Source: an uncultured Clostridia bacterium
GTDB taxonomy: Bacteria; Bacillota; Clostridia; TANB77; CAG-508
Length of the DNA: 64,000 nt
NCBI GenBank assembly: GCA_944388045.1
Contig: CALXHG010000008.1
Location: 26,432-90,431, forward strand
Reading direction: 5' to 3'
The notes under the pieces are model-generated. The model had not been told where the DNA came from. It saw nothing but the letters and a program-made list of their open reading frames with translations, and did no database searches. A program made the translations under genes and the position numbers. Below, piece by piece: positions 17,853 through 26,278 of this stretch. How positions within the stretch are numbered: position 1 is the stretch's first letter; each line of letters starts with the position of its first letter.

Positions 17853-19772
17853 TTAAACAACTTGTTTTTCATACTCTGGTAAGTTTTTCTTTAATTTTGC
17901 CATAATTAAAGCAGAAATTATTGTACCAATTAGTATTGCTAATAAATACATTAGTGGATTTCCTATTGTTGCTATAACAAATATTCCTCCATGTGGTGCC
18001 ATTAAAGAACAATTAAATACCATAGATAATGCTCCTGTAACTGCTGAACCAATAACAAATGCTGGTATTGTTCTTAATGGGTCACTCGAAGCAAAAGGAA
18101 TTGCTCCTTCTGATATAAAAGAAAGACCCATTATATAATTGACATATGCAGCTTGTTTATCTTTTTTCTCTATTTTTTTAGGAAAAGTTGTTGCTAAAGC
18201 TGCTATTGCAAGAGGTGGTACCATTCCACCAGCCATTACAGCTGCCATAATTTCGTATTGTCCTGAAGCTAACATTCCTGTACCAAAAGTATATGCAGCC
18301 TTATTTATAGGACCTCCTAAATCTATTGCCATCATTCCTCCTAAAATTGCTCCTAATAATACCTTATTGGCAGTTCCCATTGATGATAGATAATTATTTA
18401 TAGCTGTATTAATTCCTGCTACATATGGGTTAATTAATAGCATAAATAATCCTATTAATAAAATTCCAAAAACAGGATATAAAAGAATTGTTTTAATTCC
18501 CTCTATACTGTCTGGGAGATAACTACATATTTTCTTTAAAAATACTACAATATATCCTCCTACAAATCCTGCAATTAATGCCCCTAAAAATCCTGAACTA
18601 ACTAGTGCAACAGAACTGTCTGTTAGAGAAGCAAATGTTGTACCTTGTACTGCTAAAATTCCTCCTACAAATCCAACTGCTAAACCAGGTCTATCTGCAA
18701 TACTCATTGCTATATATCCTGCTAAAATATATAGCATAACATTAAATGCAGCTCCTCCTATTGTTTTAAAAAATGCAGCTATTGGTGTATTCATACCAAA
18801 ATTAGATGGGTTTATTGAATAATCATCTAATAAAAACGATATTGCAATTAAAATTCCTCCACCTACTACAAATGGTAACATATGTGTTACACCATTCATC
18901 AAGTGCTTATAAATACTTCTTCCTATTCCTTCTTTTGCTTGTGAATCACTTTCTTGTTTAGTATCTGAATGGTATATAGGTGTATTAATTGAAAGTACAT
19001 TTTCAATTAATTCCTGAGGTTTATTTATTCCATCAGCCACTCTTGCTTTTATTAATTTTTTTCCATCAAATCTAGACAAGTCTATTTTTGTATCTGCTGC
19101 AATAATTACTGCTTTGGCATTATCTATTTCTTCTCTTGTAAATTTATTTTTTACTCCTGATGACCCATGTGTTTCTACTTTTACTTTATGTCCTAATTTT
19201 TCTCCCATTTTTTCTAATGCTTCTGCTGCCATATAAGTATGTGCAATTCCTGTTGGACATGCAGTAATTGCTAAAATTTCGTATGAATTATTTAAATTTT
19301 TATTTTCTGATAGTTTTACACTTTCTGCTCTATCAATACACATCAAAAATTCTTCTGGAGTTTTAGCATTTAATAAAGCTTTTCTAAATTCTGTATCCAT
19401 TAATAATGTTGATAATCTGCTCAATACATCTAAATGTACATTGTCTTTAGTGTCTGGAGCCGCTATTAAAAATAATATTTTTGCTGGCTTTCCATCTAAT
19501 GCATTAAATTCAACTCCATCAGGAACTATAATTGCTGATAATCCTGGTTTTGTTACAGCATCTGTTTTTCCATGTGGTATAGCTATTCCATCTCCAATTC
19601 CTGTTGTTCCCTCTTCTTCTCTTTTTAATACCACTTTTTTATATTTTTCTTTATCTGTAATATTTCCATTTGTAGTCATTAGTTCTATTAATTTATCTAT
19701 TACTTCTTCTTTGTTTTTAAATGTTCCATTTAGTTGAATTGCATTTTTATTAAGTAAATCTGTAATTTTCAT
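17853..19772 (-). CDS. fruA: Fructose PTS transporter, fused EIIABC
   Basis: The protein imports fructose and phosphorylates it to fructose 1-phosphate. The domains in order are EIIA (phospho-His in IAIPHGKTDAV, about residue 67), EIIB (phospho-Cys in ITACPTGIAHTYMAAE, about 172) and the EIIC membrane domain (about 285-635) with the conserved GGPINKAAY and ISEGAIPFASSDP motifs. About 639 aa, usual for Gram-positive FruA. AAAGGA is 12 nt before the ATG at 19772; the GTG at 19781 is too near it. The gene lies downstream of fruK with a gap of about 115 nt. A related mannose-type substrate cannot be fully excluded, but the fruK neighbour supports fructose. Confidence 0.93.
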   Translation of the reverse strand: MKITDLLNKNAIQLNGTFKNKEEVIDKLIELMTTNGNITDKEKYKKVVLKREEEGTTGIGDGIAIPHGKTDAVTKPGLSAIIVPDGVEFNALDGKPAKILFLIAAPDTKDNVHLDVLSRLSTLLMDTEFRKALLNAKTPEEFLMCIDRAESVKLSENKNLNNSYEILAITACPTGIAHTYMAAEALEKMGEKLGHKVKVETHGSSGVKNKFTREEIDNAKAVIIAADTKIDLSRFDGKKLIKARVADGINKPQELIENVLSINTPIYHSDTKQESDSQAKEGIGRSIYKHLMNGVTHMLPFVVGGGILIAISFLLDDYSINPSNFGMNTPIAAFFKTIGGAAFNVMLYILAGYIAMSIADRPGLAVGFVGGILAVQGTTFASLTDSSVALVSSGFLGALIAGFVGGYIVVFLKKICSYLPDSIEGIKTILLYPVFGILLIGLFMLLINPYVAGINTAINNYLSSMGTANKVLLGAILGGMMAIDLGGPINKAAYTFGTGMLASGQYEIMAAVMAGGMVPPLAIAALATTFPKKIEKKDKQAAYVNYIMGLSFISEGAIPFASSDPLRTIPAFVIGSAVTGALSMVFNCSLMAPHGGIFVIATIGNPLMYLLAILIGTIISALIMAKLKKNLPEYEKQVV

Positions 19773-19886
19773 TTCCTTCACATTCCTTTTAATTCTTAAA
19801 TTTTGTTGAAAACTTTAATATTTTTTCAATATTGATATTTATTTTTTAAAAAATTTATATTATCTTTTTATTAATAATATAATCTA

Positions 19887-20921
19887 TTAAATCTTTTCAA
19901 TTTTAACTATTTGTAATAGTTTTTCTACATCTTTTTTTGTAGCTAATTCTTGACCAAATGCAGTTGCACTCCCTGATGCAATTCCATATTTTAGTGCTTC
20001 TAAATAATTATTGTTTTTAAAAAATCCTGATATAAATCCTGCTATCATTGAATCTCCAGAGCCTACTGTGTTTATCACTTTTCCTTTTGGAGCATTTGAA
20101 TAATATGTTTCATTATTTTGTGTTAATAAAATTGCACCATCTTCCCCTAGTGATATTAATACATTTTTAGCTCCATTTTCTTGAAGTTTTTTGCCATAAA
20201 AAATTATATCTTCTTTATTTTCTATTTTTACATTAAATGTTTCTTCTAATTCTTGTTTATTTGGTTTTATTAATTCTGGTTCAAATCTTAATGTATTTAC
20301 TAATAATTTTCGTGTTGCATCAACTACAAAAGGTATTTTTTTTTGATTTAATTCTTTACTTATTATTTCATAAATTTTCTCATTTATACATTTAGGTACA
20401 TTTCCTGATAAAATAACTAAATCTTGTGATTTTATTTGATTTATTTTTTCTAATAATTTATCTATATCTTGTTTTGTAATTTCTGGTCCATTGCCATTTA
20501 ATGCTGTTTCTATAAATTCCTGTATATCTATATTTTCTTCTTTTTTTATATATTTACAATTGTCTTTTAAATTACTACTATTTTTTTCTAAAACAATTTT
20601 TTGACTTTCTATATTTTTTATTTTGTTTATTGAAGAACTAATTTTTACATTTATTCTAGTATTTCCTTTTTGTACTTTTATAAAATCTGTTTTTATATCA
20701 TGTTCTTTTATTATTCTCTCTAGTTCATCTCCTGTAAATCCTGCTATAAAAGAAATTGCTGTATTATCTATTTCTAAGTTTTTTAATACAATCGAAACAT
20801 TTAGACCCTTTCCTCCTGCTAAAATTTTTTCTGTTATTGTTCTATTTACTTTACCAATTTCAAAATTATCAACTTGTGTTATATAATCTAAAGCAGGATT
20901 AAATGTAATTGTATATATCAT
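19887..20921 (-). CDS. fruK: 1-phosphofructokinase
   Basis: This PfkB-family kinase converts fructose 1-phosphate to fructose 1,6-bisphosphate. The start MIYTITFNPALDYI and AGGKGLNVS (residues 36-44) are typical of the FruK/LacC group. The catalytic signature GSGDSMIAGFISGF lies near residue 285. The 344-aa length exceeds the usual 300-310. The excess is a Lys/Asn-rich insertion at about residues 98-145, between the strand with TRINVKIS and the helix starting TKQDIDKLL. No fruR regulator is found upstream, where instead a 665-nt repeat-filled region follows. Confidence 0.93.
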   Translation of the reverse strand: MIYTITFNPALDYITQVDNFEIGKVNRTITEKILAGGKGLNVSIVLKNLEIDNTAISFIAGFTGDELERIIKEHDIKTDFIKVQKGNTRINVKISSSINKIKNIESQKIVLEKNSSNLKDNCKYIKKEENIDIQEFIETALNGNGPEITKQDIDKLLEKINQIKSQDLVILSGNVPKCINEKIYEIISKELNQKKIPFVVDATRKLLVNTLRFEPELIKPNKQELEETFNVKIENKEDIIFYGKKLQENGAKNVLISLGEDGAILLTQNNETYYSNAPKGKVINTVGSGDSMIAGFISGFFKNNNYLEALKYGIASGSATAFGQELATKKDVEKLLQIVKIEKI

Positions 20922-21090
20922 TTTTATCCTCCATTTTTTAAGAAATTATATAATATATATTTTTCTATTTTATTCTATTATTAACATTTTTTTATTTTCT
21001 ATTAAATTTTTTTATTGTAATCTTGATATTACTATTTTTCTATTGTTGTTATTGTTGCTATTGTCGCTATTGGGGTCGGTCCCTTTTTTC

Positions 21091-21319
21091 GTTGGGGTCG
21101 GTCCTCTTTTTGTCTATGGTCAGTTCTAAAATCAAACCCAATATATAAATTGTTTTTTATACCTTGTGTGTCGCAACCTACAAAAAAATTTCAATATGTA
21201 GGTTGCTCCAAATCGCATTCGCTACGCTCATTTGGTCGCTTACGCGGTATTACAAAACAATTTATATATTGGGTTTGATTTTAGAACTGACCATAGACAA
21301 AAAGAGGACCGACCCCAAC
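21091..21319. repeat. Perfect 66-bp inverted repeat with structured loop
   Basis: The arms 21091-21156 and 21254-21319 are exact reverse complements over 66 bp. The 97-bp interior adds ATACC/GGTAT, which continues the stem, and two more stems: GCAACCTAC with GTAGGTTGC (21173-21206) and CCAAAT with ATTTGG (21208-21235). The whole would fold as a cloverleaf-like cruciform. The outer ends contain the same GGGTCGG core as the tandem array, so the two structures are related in origin. Confidence 0.85.
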
Positions 21320-21552
21320 AAAAAAAGGGACCGACCCCAACAAAAAAGGGACCGACCCTAACAAAAAAGGGACCGACCCTAACAAAAAAAGGGACCGACC
21401 CTAACAAAAAAGGGACCGACCCCAACAAAAAAAGGGACCGACCCCAACAAAAAAGGGACCGACCCTAACAAAAAAGGGACCGACCCTAACAAAAAAAGGG
21501 ACCGACCCCAACAAAAAAAGGGACCGACCCTAACAAAAAAGGGACCGACCCT
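21307..21552. repeat. Tandem array, 12 copies of a 21-22-bp unit
   Basis: The unit is A6-7 followed by GGGACCGACCC, then C or T and AAC. Twelve copies lie head to tail, with two inverted copies at 21073-21105 on the far side of the cruciform. Units vary only in A-run length and one C/T position. Because units are 21 or 22 bp, no reading frame is kept, so coding use is unlikely. Each GGGACCGACCC core can form a small hairpin with a 5-nt loop. Confidence 0.9.
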
Positions 21553-21567
21553 AATAATCATAAAAAA

Positions 21568-21589
21568 AAGTGGCTAAAAGCCACTTTTT
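21568..21589 (-). terminator. Terminator of carD
   Basis: GTGGCT and AGCCAC (21570-21584) pair across a 3-nt loop. On the minus strand the stem is followed by TTTTTTTTAT. It overlaps the carD stop region. Confidence 0.85.
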
Positions 21590-22154
21590 ATTCGTTCTCA
21601 TTAAAAGGTATAAATTTGTTTACTATACTTCCTGCTGAAACTTCTTCTATATTTCCATCTGTTCTAAATAATGCATATGATGAATTAATTTTATTTTCTA
21701 CTAATTGTTCAACCTCATCTTGTGTTGAATGTTCTGCTAAGACTAATTCACTTATTAATATTTGTTTTGCATTATATAACATTTTCTTTTCTCCTGTTGA
21801 TAATCCTTTTTCTTTTTGTTTGAAGCTTAAGTTTCTTACAACATCTGCAATTTCATAGATATTTCCACTTTTAATTTTATCCATGTTTTCTCTATATCTT
21901 TTGTTCCAATTCTTTTCCATTTCTGTTTCATCTTGTTCTAATATAGAAATAACTTTATCTGCCTCTGTTTTTCCGATAACATCTCTTATTCCATGTTCTT
22001 TCGCAGTTTCTGTTGGTACCATAACTCTAACTTCACCAGGCATTTCTAATATATAATATGATTGTTTTTTTCCCATTACTTCTTTTTCTTCAATTGATAC
22101 GATACTTCCTGCTCCATGCATTGGATAAACTACTTTATCACCTATATTATACAT
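21588..22154 (-). CDS. carD: CarD-family transcriptional regulator
   Basis: CarD/CdnL proteins bind RNA polymerase beta and stabilise open promoters. Residues 1-60 are the Tudor-like RNA polymerase interaction domain (MYNIGDKVVYPMHGAGSI, then MMVPTE-like VRVMVPTETAKEHGIR). The rest is a helical DNA-binding domain (KNWNKRYRENMDKIKSGNI, DVVRNLSFKQKEKGLS, EKKMLYNAKQIL). The length of 188 aa is a little over the usual 160-170. Several AGGAGG-like bases precede the ATG. It is a single-gene unit with a clear terminator. Confidence 0.92.
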   Translation of the reverse strand: MYNIGDKVVYPMHGAGSIVSIEEKEVMGKKQSYYILEMPGEVRVMVPTETAKEHGIRDVIGKTEADKVISILEQDETEMEKNWNKRYRENMDKIKSGNIYEIADVVRNLSFKQKEKGLSTGEKKMLYNAKQILISELVLAEHSTQDEVEQLVENKINSSYALFRTDGNIEEVSAGSIVNKFIPFNENE

Positions 22155-22245
22155 GTCTATTCACTCCTCCTAGAAAATATATTTTGGTATATTTCAATCA
22201 TAAAATATTATTTTATAGATTTTTTCAACCTCTTATATTATATCA

Positions 22246-22284
22246 CAAAAAATGGCAAAAGTCAAAGGCTTTGCCATTTTTTTA
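22246..22284 (-). terminator. Terminator of dut
   Basis: ATGGCAAA (22252-22259) pairs with TTTGCCAT (22270-22277), flanked by A and T runs on both sides, so it may act for both strands. It follows the dut stop at 22301. Confidence 0.8.
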
Positions 22285-22300
22285 TAATTTTTTTACTAAT

Positions 22301-22804
22301 TTAAGAATTTGTAGATCCAAATCCTCCTGTTCTTTCTGCATTTGCATTATCATTGTCTACTAATAAATATGGAGTAAATATTGCCTGGCCAATTCGTTCA
22401 CCTTTTTTAATTTCTATATCTTCATCTTTTATATTATAAAAAGCAAACATAATATGACCATCATTTTCTGCATTTCCATAATAGTCTTTATCTATTATTC
22501 CTACACTATTCGCCATTATTAATCCTTTTTTCCCTGGGTTAGAGCTTCTATTTACTAACATTAAATATTCATTATCTTGCATATAGGCTTTTACTCCAGT
22601 TTTTATTATTGTAGGTTTCATTCCTTTTTTAAAACTTGGAATTATAACATCTTCTGCTGCTTCTATATCATATCCTGCAGAAAATTTTGTTTTTCTTTCT
22701 GGCAAATTTATGCCTTTATCTTCAAATCCTTTTGCTATTTCAAATCCTCTTATCTTTTTCATTTCTTCTTCCTTTTCCTTACTAATTTTATTTTCCATTA
22801 ACAT
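22301..22804 (-). CDS. dut: dUTP diphosphatase
   Basis: The enzyme hydrolyses dUTP to dUMP, keeping uracil out of DNA and feeding dTMP synthesis. The five trimeric dUTPase motifs are readable: AGYDIEAAED, RSSNPGKKG, GIIDKDYYGN, ERIGQAIF and the C-terminal RTGGFGST. The ATG at 22804 overlaps the end of the upstream gene by 17 nt and has AGGA at 7 nt. A second in-frame ATG at 22762 also has AAGGA at 7 nt and would give a 153-aa protein, nearer the usual family size. The start is therefore uncertain. Confidence 0.92.
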   Translation of the reverse strand: MLMENKISKEKEEEMKKIRGFEIAKGFEDKGINLPERKTKFSAGYDIEAAEDVIIPSFKKGMKPTIIKTGVKAYMQDNEYLMLVNRSSNPGKKGLIMANSVGIIDKDYYGNAENDGHIMFAFYNIKDEDIEIKKGERIGQAIFTPYLLVDNDNANAERTGGFGSTNS

Positions 22805-23324
22805 TAATCATTCCTGTACTACTAGCAGAGATTACATATTGTCCTGCATTAGAGAAACTTAAAAATGAACTTTTTAAAGTTTGAGCTTGTGTTTCATTTG
22901 TATTTTTTACATCAACAACAATTCTATCTCCTTCTTTAAGTACAATTTTTCCAGTTCCACTTGTTGTTCCAACATTTAACTGATTTAAAACTTGTGTTGT
23001 ATAATCTGAATAATATACATTTTCTCCTATTTTAGTATAATTCGCTTGAGTTGTTTTCTTCCCTGGGTTTTCATCCAAATGCTGGATTTCTATGTCTATA
23101 TCATATGTATTTCCTGTTGCTGCAAGTTTATCTTCAAAATCTTGATATTTAGCATTTGTTAATACACCCGTATTTTGAATATCTGTAACAAATTCATTTA
23201 CAATTAATTTTACATTTTCTTGAACTACATTATCATTTCTTGAAGCTAATGTAACTAATGGTGCAACTAATAGTAAAGCTGCAGCTGCACACAAAGCAAT
23301 TACAGTTGTTGCTGTGTTTTGCAT
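22788..23324 (-). CDS. Small exported protein with N-terminal hydrophobic helix
   Basis: I do not recognise the family. The 178-aa protein starts with MQNTATTVIALCAAAALLLVAPLVTLA, a hydrophobic helix near the N-terminus like those of pilin-type or TadE-like proteins. A soluble mixed alpha/beta domain with many Asn and Thr follows, with no cysteines after the helix. The GTG at 23333 abuts AAAGGA, so the ATG at 23324 is chosen. It overlaps dut at its 3' end. It may be a minor pilin-like or surface protein; only the topology is supported. Confidence 0.7.
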   Translation of the reverse strand: MQNTATTVIALCAAAALLLVAPLVTLASRNDNVVQENVKLIVNEFVTDIQNTGVLTNAKYQDFEDKLAATGNTYDIDIEIQHLDENPGKKTTQANYTKIGENVYYSDYTTQVLNQLNVGTTSGTGKIVLKEGDRIVVDVKNTNETQAQTLKSSFLSFSNAGQYVISASSTGMINVNGK

Positions 23325-23346
23325 AAAAATCACTTCCTTTCAATAT

Positions 23347-25290
23347 TTAAATTTTATATTTTGTCAAAATATATTCCAATCCTTTTGAAAATTCTTTTAG
23401 CATAACTGTTTTAATTGATGTATTTTTATCTTTTATATATTCATCCATACTCTGTTTTAATATTTCGATATTTTCCTTCTCTTCTATAAGTTTTGGTCCA
23501 TTTTTTTCTACTCTATTTATTAGTTTATCTTTTATTGTAAATAAATCCTCATTACTTACATATAACAATCTTTGTAAAACTAATCTTGGATCTTGGAATT
23601 TAAATATCGGAACATCCATACAATTAGCATCAAATTTATCATAAAATGTTTCCATTTTCATTGGGATATTTTTGAAAATATCTTCTGCTAAACTACTAAA
23701 TAATTTTTCTTTAAGTTTATCATTTAATTTATAATATTCTTGTAAAATGTCTTCCATATCTTCTTGTTTTTGATCTATAGCTATTTTTTCTAATTCTTCA
23801 TCAATATTATCACAATATTCTGATTTTTCTAATACTAAATTCATCCCATCTATAAAAATATTTTTTATAGTTTGTAATTTATATGGAATTAATTTTTTAT
23901 TTATAAAATATGAAAAATATGCATATAATTTAACATTATCTACTAAATTTACTTTTCCATTTTTTACTTCTTTAATAATATCATTTATTACTTTTAAAAA
24001 TTCATCATCTGGTATTTTCCAATATTCTTCTGTTAATAATTTTTTATATGCGGGCATATTTACTGTATCAGAAGTTTTTTGTATTTCATCCATATCATTT
24101 TTTAATAATTTCATATCTAAAATTCTTGTTCTTACATAATATTCAATAAATTTAAAGAACTTATAATCAGCTTTAAAATTATAATAATAATTATTATCAA
24201 ATTCTTTTATATAAAATTGACTATTATCCATTAAGACTCTTGATGATACTAATATTGATTTATATTCTTCATTATTTTTTATATCCACAAATTTGTTTTT
24301 AGTAACTTTACCTGCTTTTATTTCATATGAAACTGCAATTGTAAATATAAGCATTGTTTGCATTACTCTATTACTTATATTAGGATATTTTTGTACTACT
24401 GTTTTATATATCCTTTGAAAATCTTTTAATGAATGTTTTAATATTCTTAAATTTCTTGTTCCACTTTTATTAAATGTTGATATTATTAAATTTGTATTTG
24501 CTTTTAAAAATCTTAAATATTCTTTGTCTGATTCATACCTCATTAATACTCCATTTATTATATAATCAAACTTTGGAGCATATTCAAATGTTTCGCCTAT
24601 AAGCTTTTCTTTTATTCGTTCATATTCATTTGCCTTATCAAATACATTTTCAATTTGATCTTTTATTTTTTCTACCATTGGTTTATCATTTGTAAGTAGT
24701 TCTCCTTTTTTATCTAATAAATATGTTGCAATAAAAGTTTTCATTTCTAAATTGTTACTTTTTAATTTAGTAGATAGTTCTTTTTCATTACAGATAATAA
24801 TTGTTTTTATGTGGTCATGTTCAACAAAATTATTAATATATCCTAAAATATCTATAACGTCAACATTGGCTCTTTCTAAATCATCAAAACATAAAACTTT
24901 GTCATCTGTTGAAAAAAATTCTTCATAATCTATTTTTCCTTCATTTGCTGATATTCCAAATAAATTTGCCATATCTAATCCTGTTTTTGCATATTCTGGT
25001 ATTGCCATCTCTTTATGTTGATTCATAAACTTTCTTAAATTTTTATCCATTAATTGGGTTGTTTCTATAAAAATTTTTTTGCTTATTTCTTCAAGATTAG
25101 AAATTCCATATAAAGACATATATATTGTTGTATAACGTTTTCCATTAAAATTTAATGAATCTATTTTTTTTCTAATTTTGTTATTCCAAAAATATGTTTT
25201 TCCTGAGCCCCATTCGCCATTTATCATAATAGCATAATCTGTATAATCAGCTCTTATATAGTCTAATATACTTTCAACTAAGTCTTCCAT
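23347..25290 (-). CDS. KAP-family P-loop NTPase
   Basis: This 647-aa protein has the KAP Walker A motif NGEWGSGKT at residues 24-32 and Walker B VLCFDDLER at 132-140. Sensor-like IIICNE follows at about 168-173. The remainder is helical with no membrane segments. KAP NTPases include the plasmid phage-exclusion protein PifA and are common in defence contexts, but many are uncharacterised. An upstream ATG at 25383 would overlap comF; AAAGGA 8 nt before the ATG at 25290 decides the start. The gene begins 20 nt after comF and runs into the pilin-like gene with a 22-nt gap. There is no partner nuclease beside it. Confidence 0.8.
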   Translation of the reverse strand: MEDLVESILDYIRADYTDYAIMINGEWGSGKTYFWNNKIRKKIDSLNFNGKRYTTIYMSLYGISNLEEISKKIFIETTQLMDKNLRKFMNQHKEMAIPEYAKTGLDMANLFGISANEGKIDYEEFFSTDDKVLCFDDLERANVDVIDILGYINNFVEHDHIKTIIICNEKELSTKLKSNNLEMKTFIATYLLDKKGELLTNDKPMVEKIKDQIENVFDKANEYERIKEKLIGETFEYAPKFDYIINGVLMRYESDKEYLRFLKANTNLIISTFNKSGTRNLRILKHSLKDFQRIYKTVVQKYPNISNRVMQTMLIFTIAVSYEIKAGKVTKNKFVDIKNNEEYKSILVSSRVLMDNSQFYIKEFDNNYYYNFKADYKFFKFIEYYVRTRILDMKLLKNDMDEIQKTSDTVNMPAYKKLLTEEYWKIPDDEFLKVINDIIKEVKNGKVNLVDNVKLYAYFSYFINKKLIPYKLQTIKNIFIDGMNLVLEKSEYCDNIDEELEKIAIDQKQEDMEDILQEYYKLNDKLKEKLFSSLAEDIFKNIPMKMETFYDKFDANCMDVPIFKFQDPRLVLQRLLYVSNEDLFTIKDKLINRVEKNGPKLIEEKENIEILKQSMDEYIKDKNTSIKTVMLKEFSKGLEYILTKYKI

Positions 25291-25310
25291 GTAGTATTTC
25301 CTTTCTTTAC

Positions 25311-25922
25311 TTAATCTTTGGCAAAAGTAAGTATTCCTAAATCTTCTTTTTTTATTCCACTTTTTGCAAAAACTTTGCAACATTCATTCAATGTACTTCC
25401 TGTTGTATATATATCATCAACTAATAATATTTTTTTATTTTTTATATTATCTATATTTTTAGCACTGTATACACCTTTTATATTTTGTATTCTTTCTTCT
25501 TTATTTAATGTACTTTGTGGCAAAATATCTTTAGTTTTATATAATATACCATTTTGAATTTCTATTTGTAAAATATTTGAAATACATTGTGCAATTAATT
25601 GACTTTGATTATAGCCTCTTTTGAGTTTTCTTTTTCTACTCAAAGGTACTACTATAATTATATCATACTTTTTTATTTTTTCCAATTTTTTTTGATTTTT
25701 TTCTAAAAAATATTCAATTGTCTTGTAAATATATGGTTTTTTTTCAAATTTTAACTCTAAAATTAATTTTCTTGCAAAATTTTTATATTTAAAGAAATAA
25801 TATTGTTCAATGAAAAAATTATTTTTTGATTTAATTTTTTTGAATTCAAACTCTTTTTGTAATTTTTCTCTACATTCATAACATAAAAAATTTTTGTTTT
25901 CTTTTCCACATATTCCACACAT
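25311..25922 (-). CDS. comF: ComF-family phosphoribosyltransferase-like protein
   Basis: ComFC is associated with DNA uptake in competent Gram-positive bacteria. The N-terminal zinc ribbon has CGIC and CYEC pairs (residues 2-19). A type I phosphoribosyltransferase fold carries the PRPP loop ILLVDDIYTTGSTLNECC near residue 165. The length of 203 aa is typical. It is upstream of the KAP ATPase. With dprA at 56 kb it gives two transformation-linked genes in the window, both of which are also kept in many non-competent species. Confidence 0.88.
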   Translation of the reverse strand: MCGICGKENKNFLCYECREKLQKEFEFKKIKSKNNFFIEQYYFFKYKNFARKLILELKFEKKPYIYKTIEYFLEKNQKKLEKIKKYDIIIVVPLSRKRKLKRGYNQSQLIAQCISNILQIEIQNGILYKTKDILPQSTLNKEERIQNIKGVYSAKNIDNIKNKKILLVDDIYTTGSTLNECCKVFAKSGIKKEDLGILTFAKD

Positions 25923-26001
25923 TGGTGGATAAAATGCATCTAAAATTTTTGAAATAATTTTTTTATTATATTTCGTTTTGTACCTCCTAATAATTTTAAA
26001 A

Positions 26002-26067
26002 GAACAATAGCGGACTTTTTTAGATATTTTATATGTTTATAACATTTTAAAGTCCGCGTTATTGTTC
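26002..26067. repeat. Dispersed palindromic element P1, copy 1
   Basis: The 66-bp element has terminal stems GAACAATAGCGGAC and GTCCGC(G)TTATTGTTC around an AT-rich centre with TTTTATATGTT and TAACATTTTAAA. It is nearly identical to 37903-37968. It lies between rnj and comF. Confidence 0.8.
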
Positions 26068-26069
26068 GT

Positions 26070-26240
26070 GCACCAAATTTTACAAAGTAAAATTTGTGTG
26101 CATCCGTTTGAGCGAAGCTCTTTTCTTGTATAGGAAAAACTTGATTTTCTTTTAAAAATAAAATTTTTATATTTAACATTTTATTTTAACTTTTAGTTGC
26201 GAAAACTAAAGTTTCATATTGTTTCCTATACAAGAAAAAG
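26070..26240. repeat. Compound hairpin region with repeats R1 (copy 2) and R2
   Basis: Three structures follow each other. A hairpin GCACCAAATTTTAC with GTAAAATTTGTGTGC lies at 26070-26101. Repeat R1 at 26086-26151 is shared with 11607-11670. An inverted pair at 26120-26137 and 26222-26240 (CTTTTCTTGTATAGGAAA) encloses segment R2 (ATTTTTATATTTAA ... AAAGTTTCATATTG). R2 is found again at 28217-28277 and 37130-37196. The 79-aa minus-strand frame here (25940-26179) reads through the repeats and is not credited as a gene. Confidence 0.65.
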
Positions 26241-26278
26241 TTTTATATACAATTATTTAGTTAATTAAAGCAATTTTA

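Larger units (their letters stand above)
20922..21587. other. Gene-free region filled with repeats
   Basis: There is no protein gene here. Short frames crossing it (TDPNKK-type repeats) are products of the tandem array. The first 130 bases are AT-rich and may carry the fruK promoter. The rest holds the large inverted repeat, the tandem array and the carD terminator listed separately. Confidence 0.8.

Noticed and set aside
21164..21561. Frames giving TDPNKK/DRPQQK or SVPFLLG/VGPFFV repeat proteins
   Set aside because: They are read-through of the 21-22-bp tandem array. Unit length is not a multiple of three and the same array is open in several frames on both strands.
25940..26179. 79-aa minus-strand ORF
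   Set aside because: It runs through hairpin repeats R1 and P1 and has no ribosome binding site.
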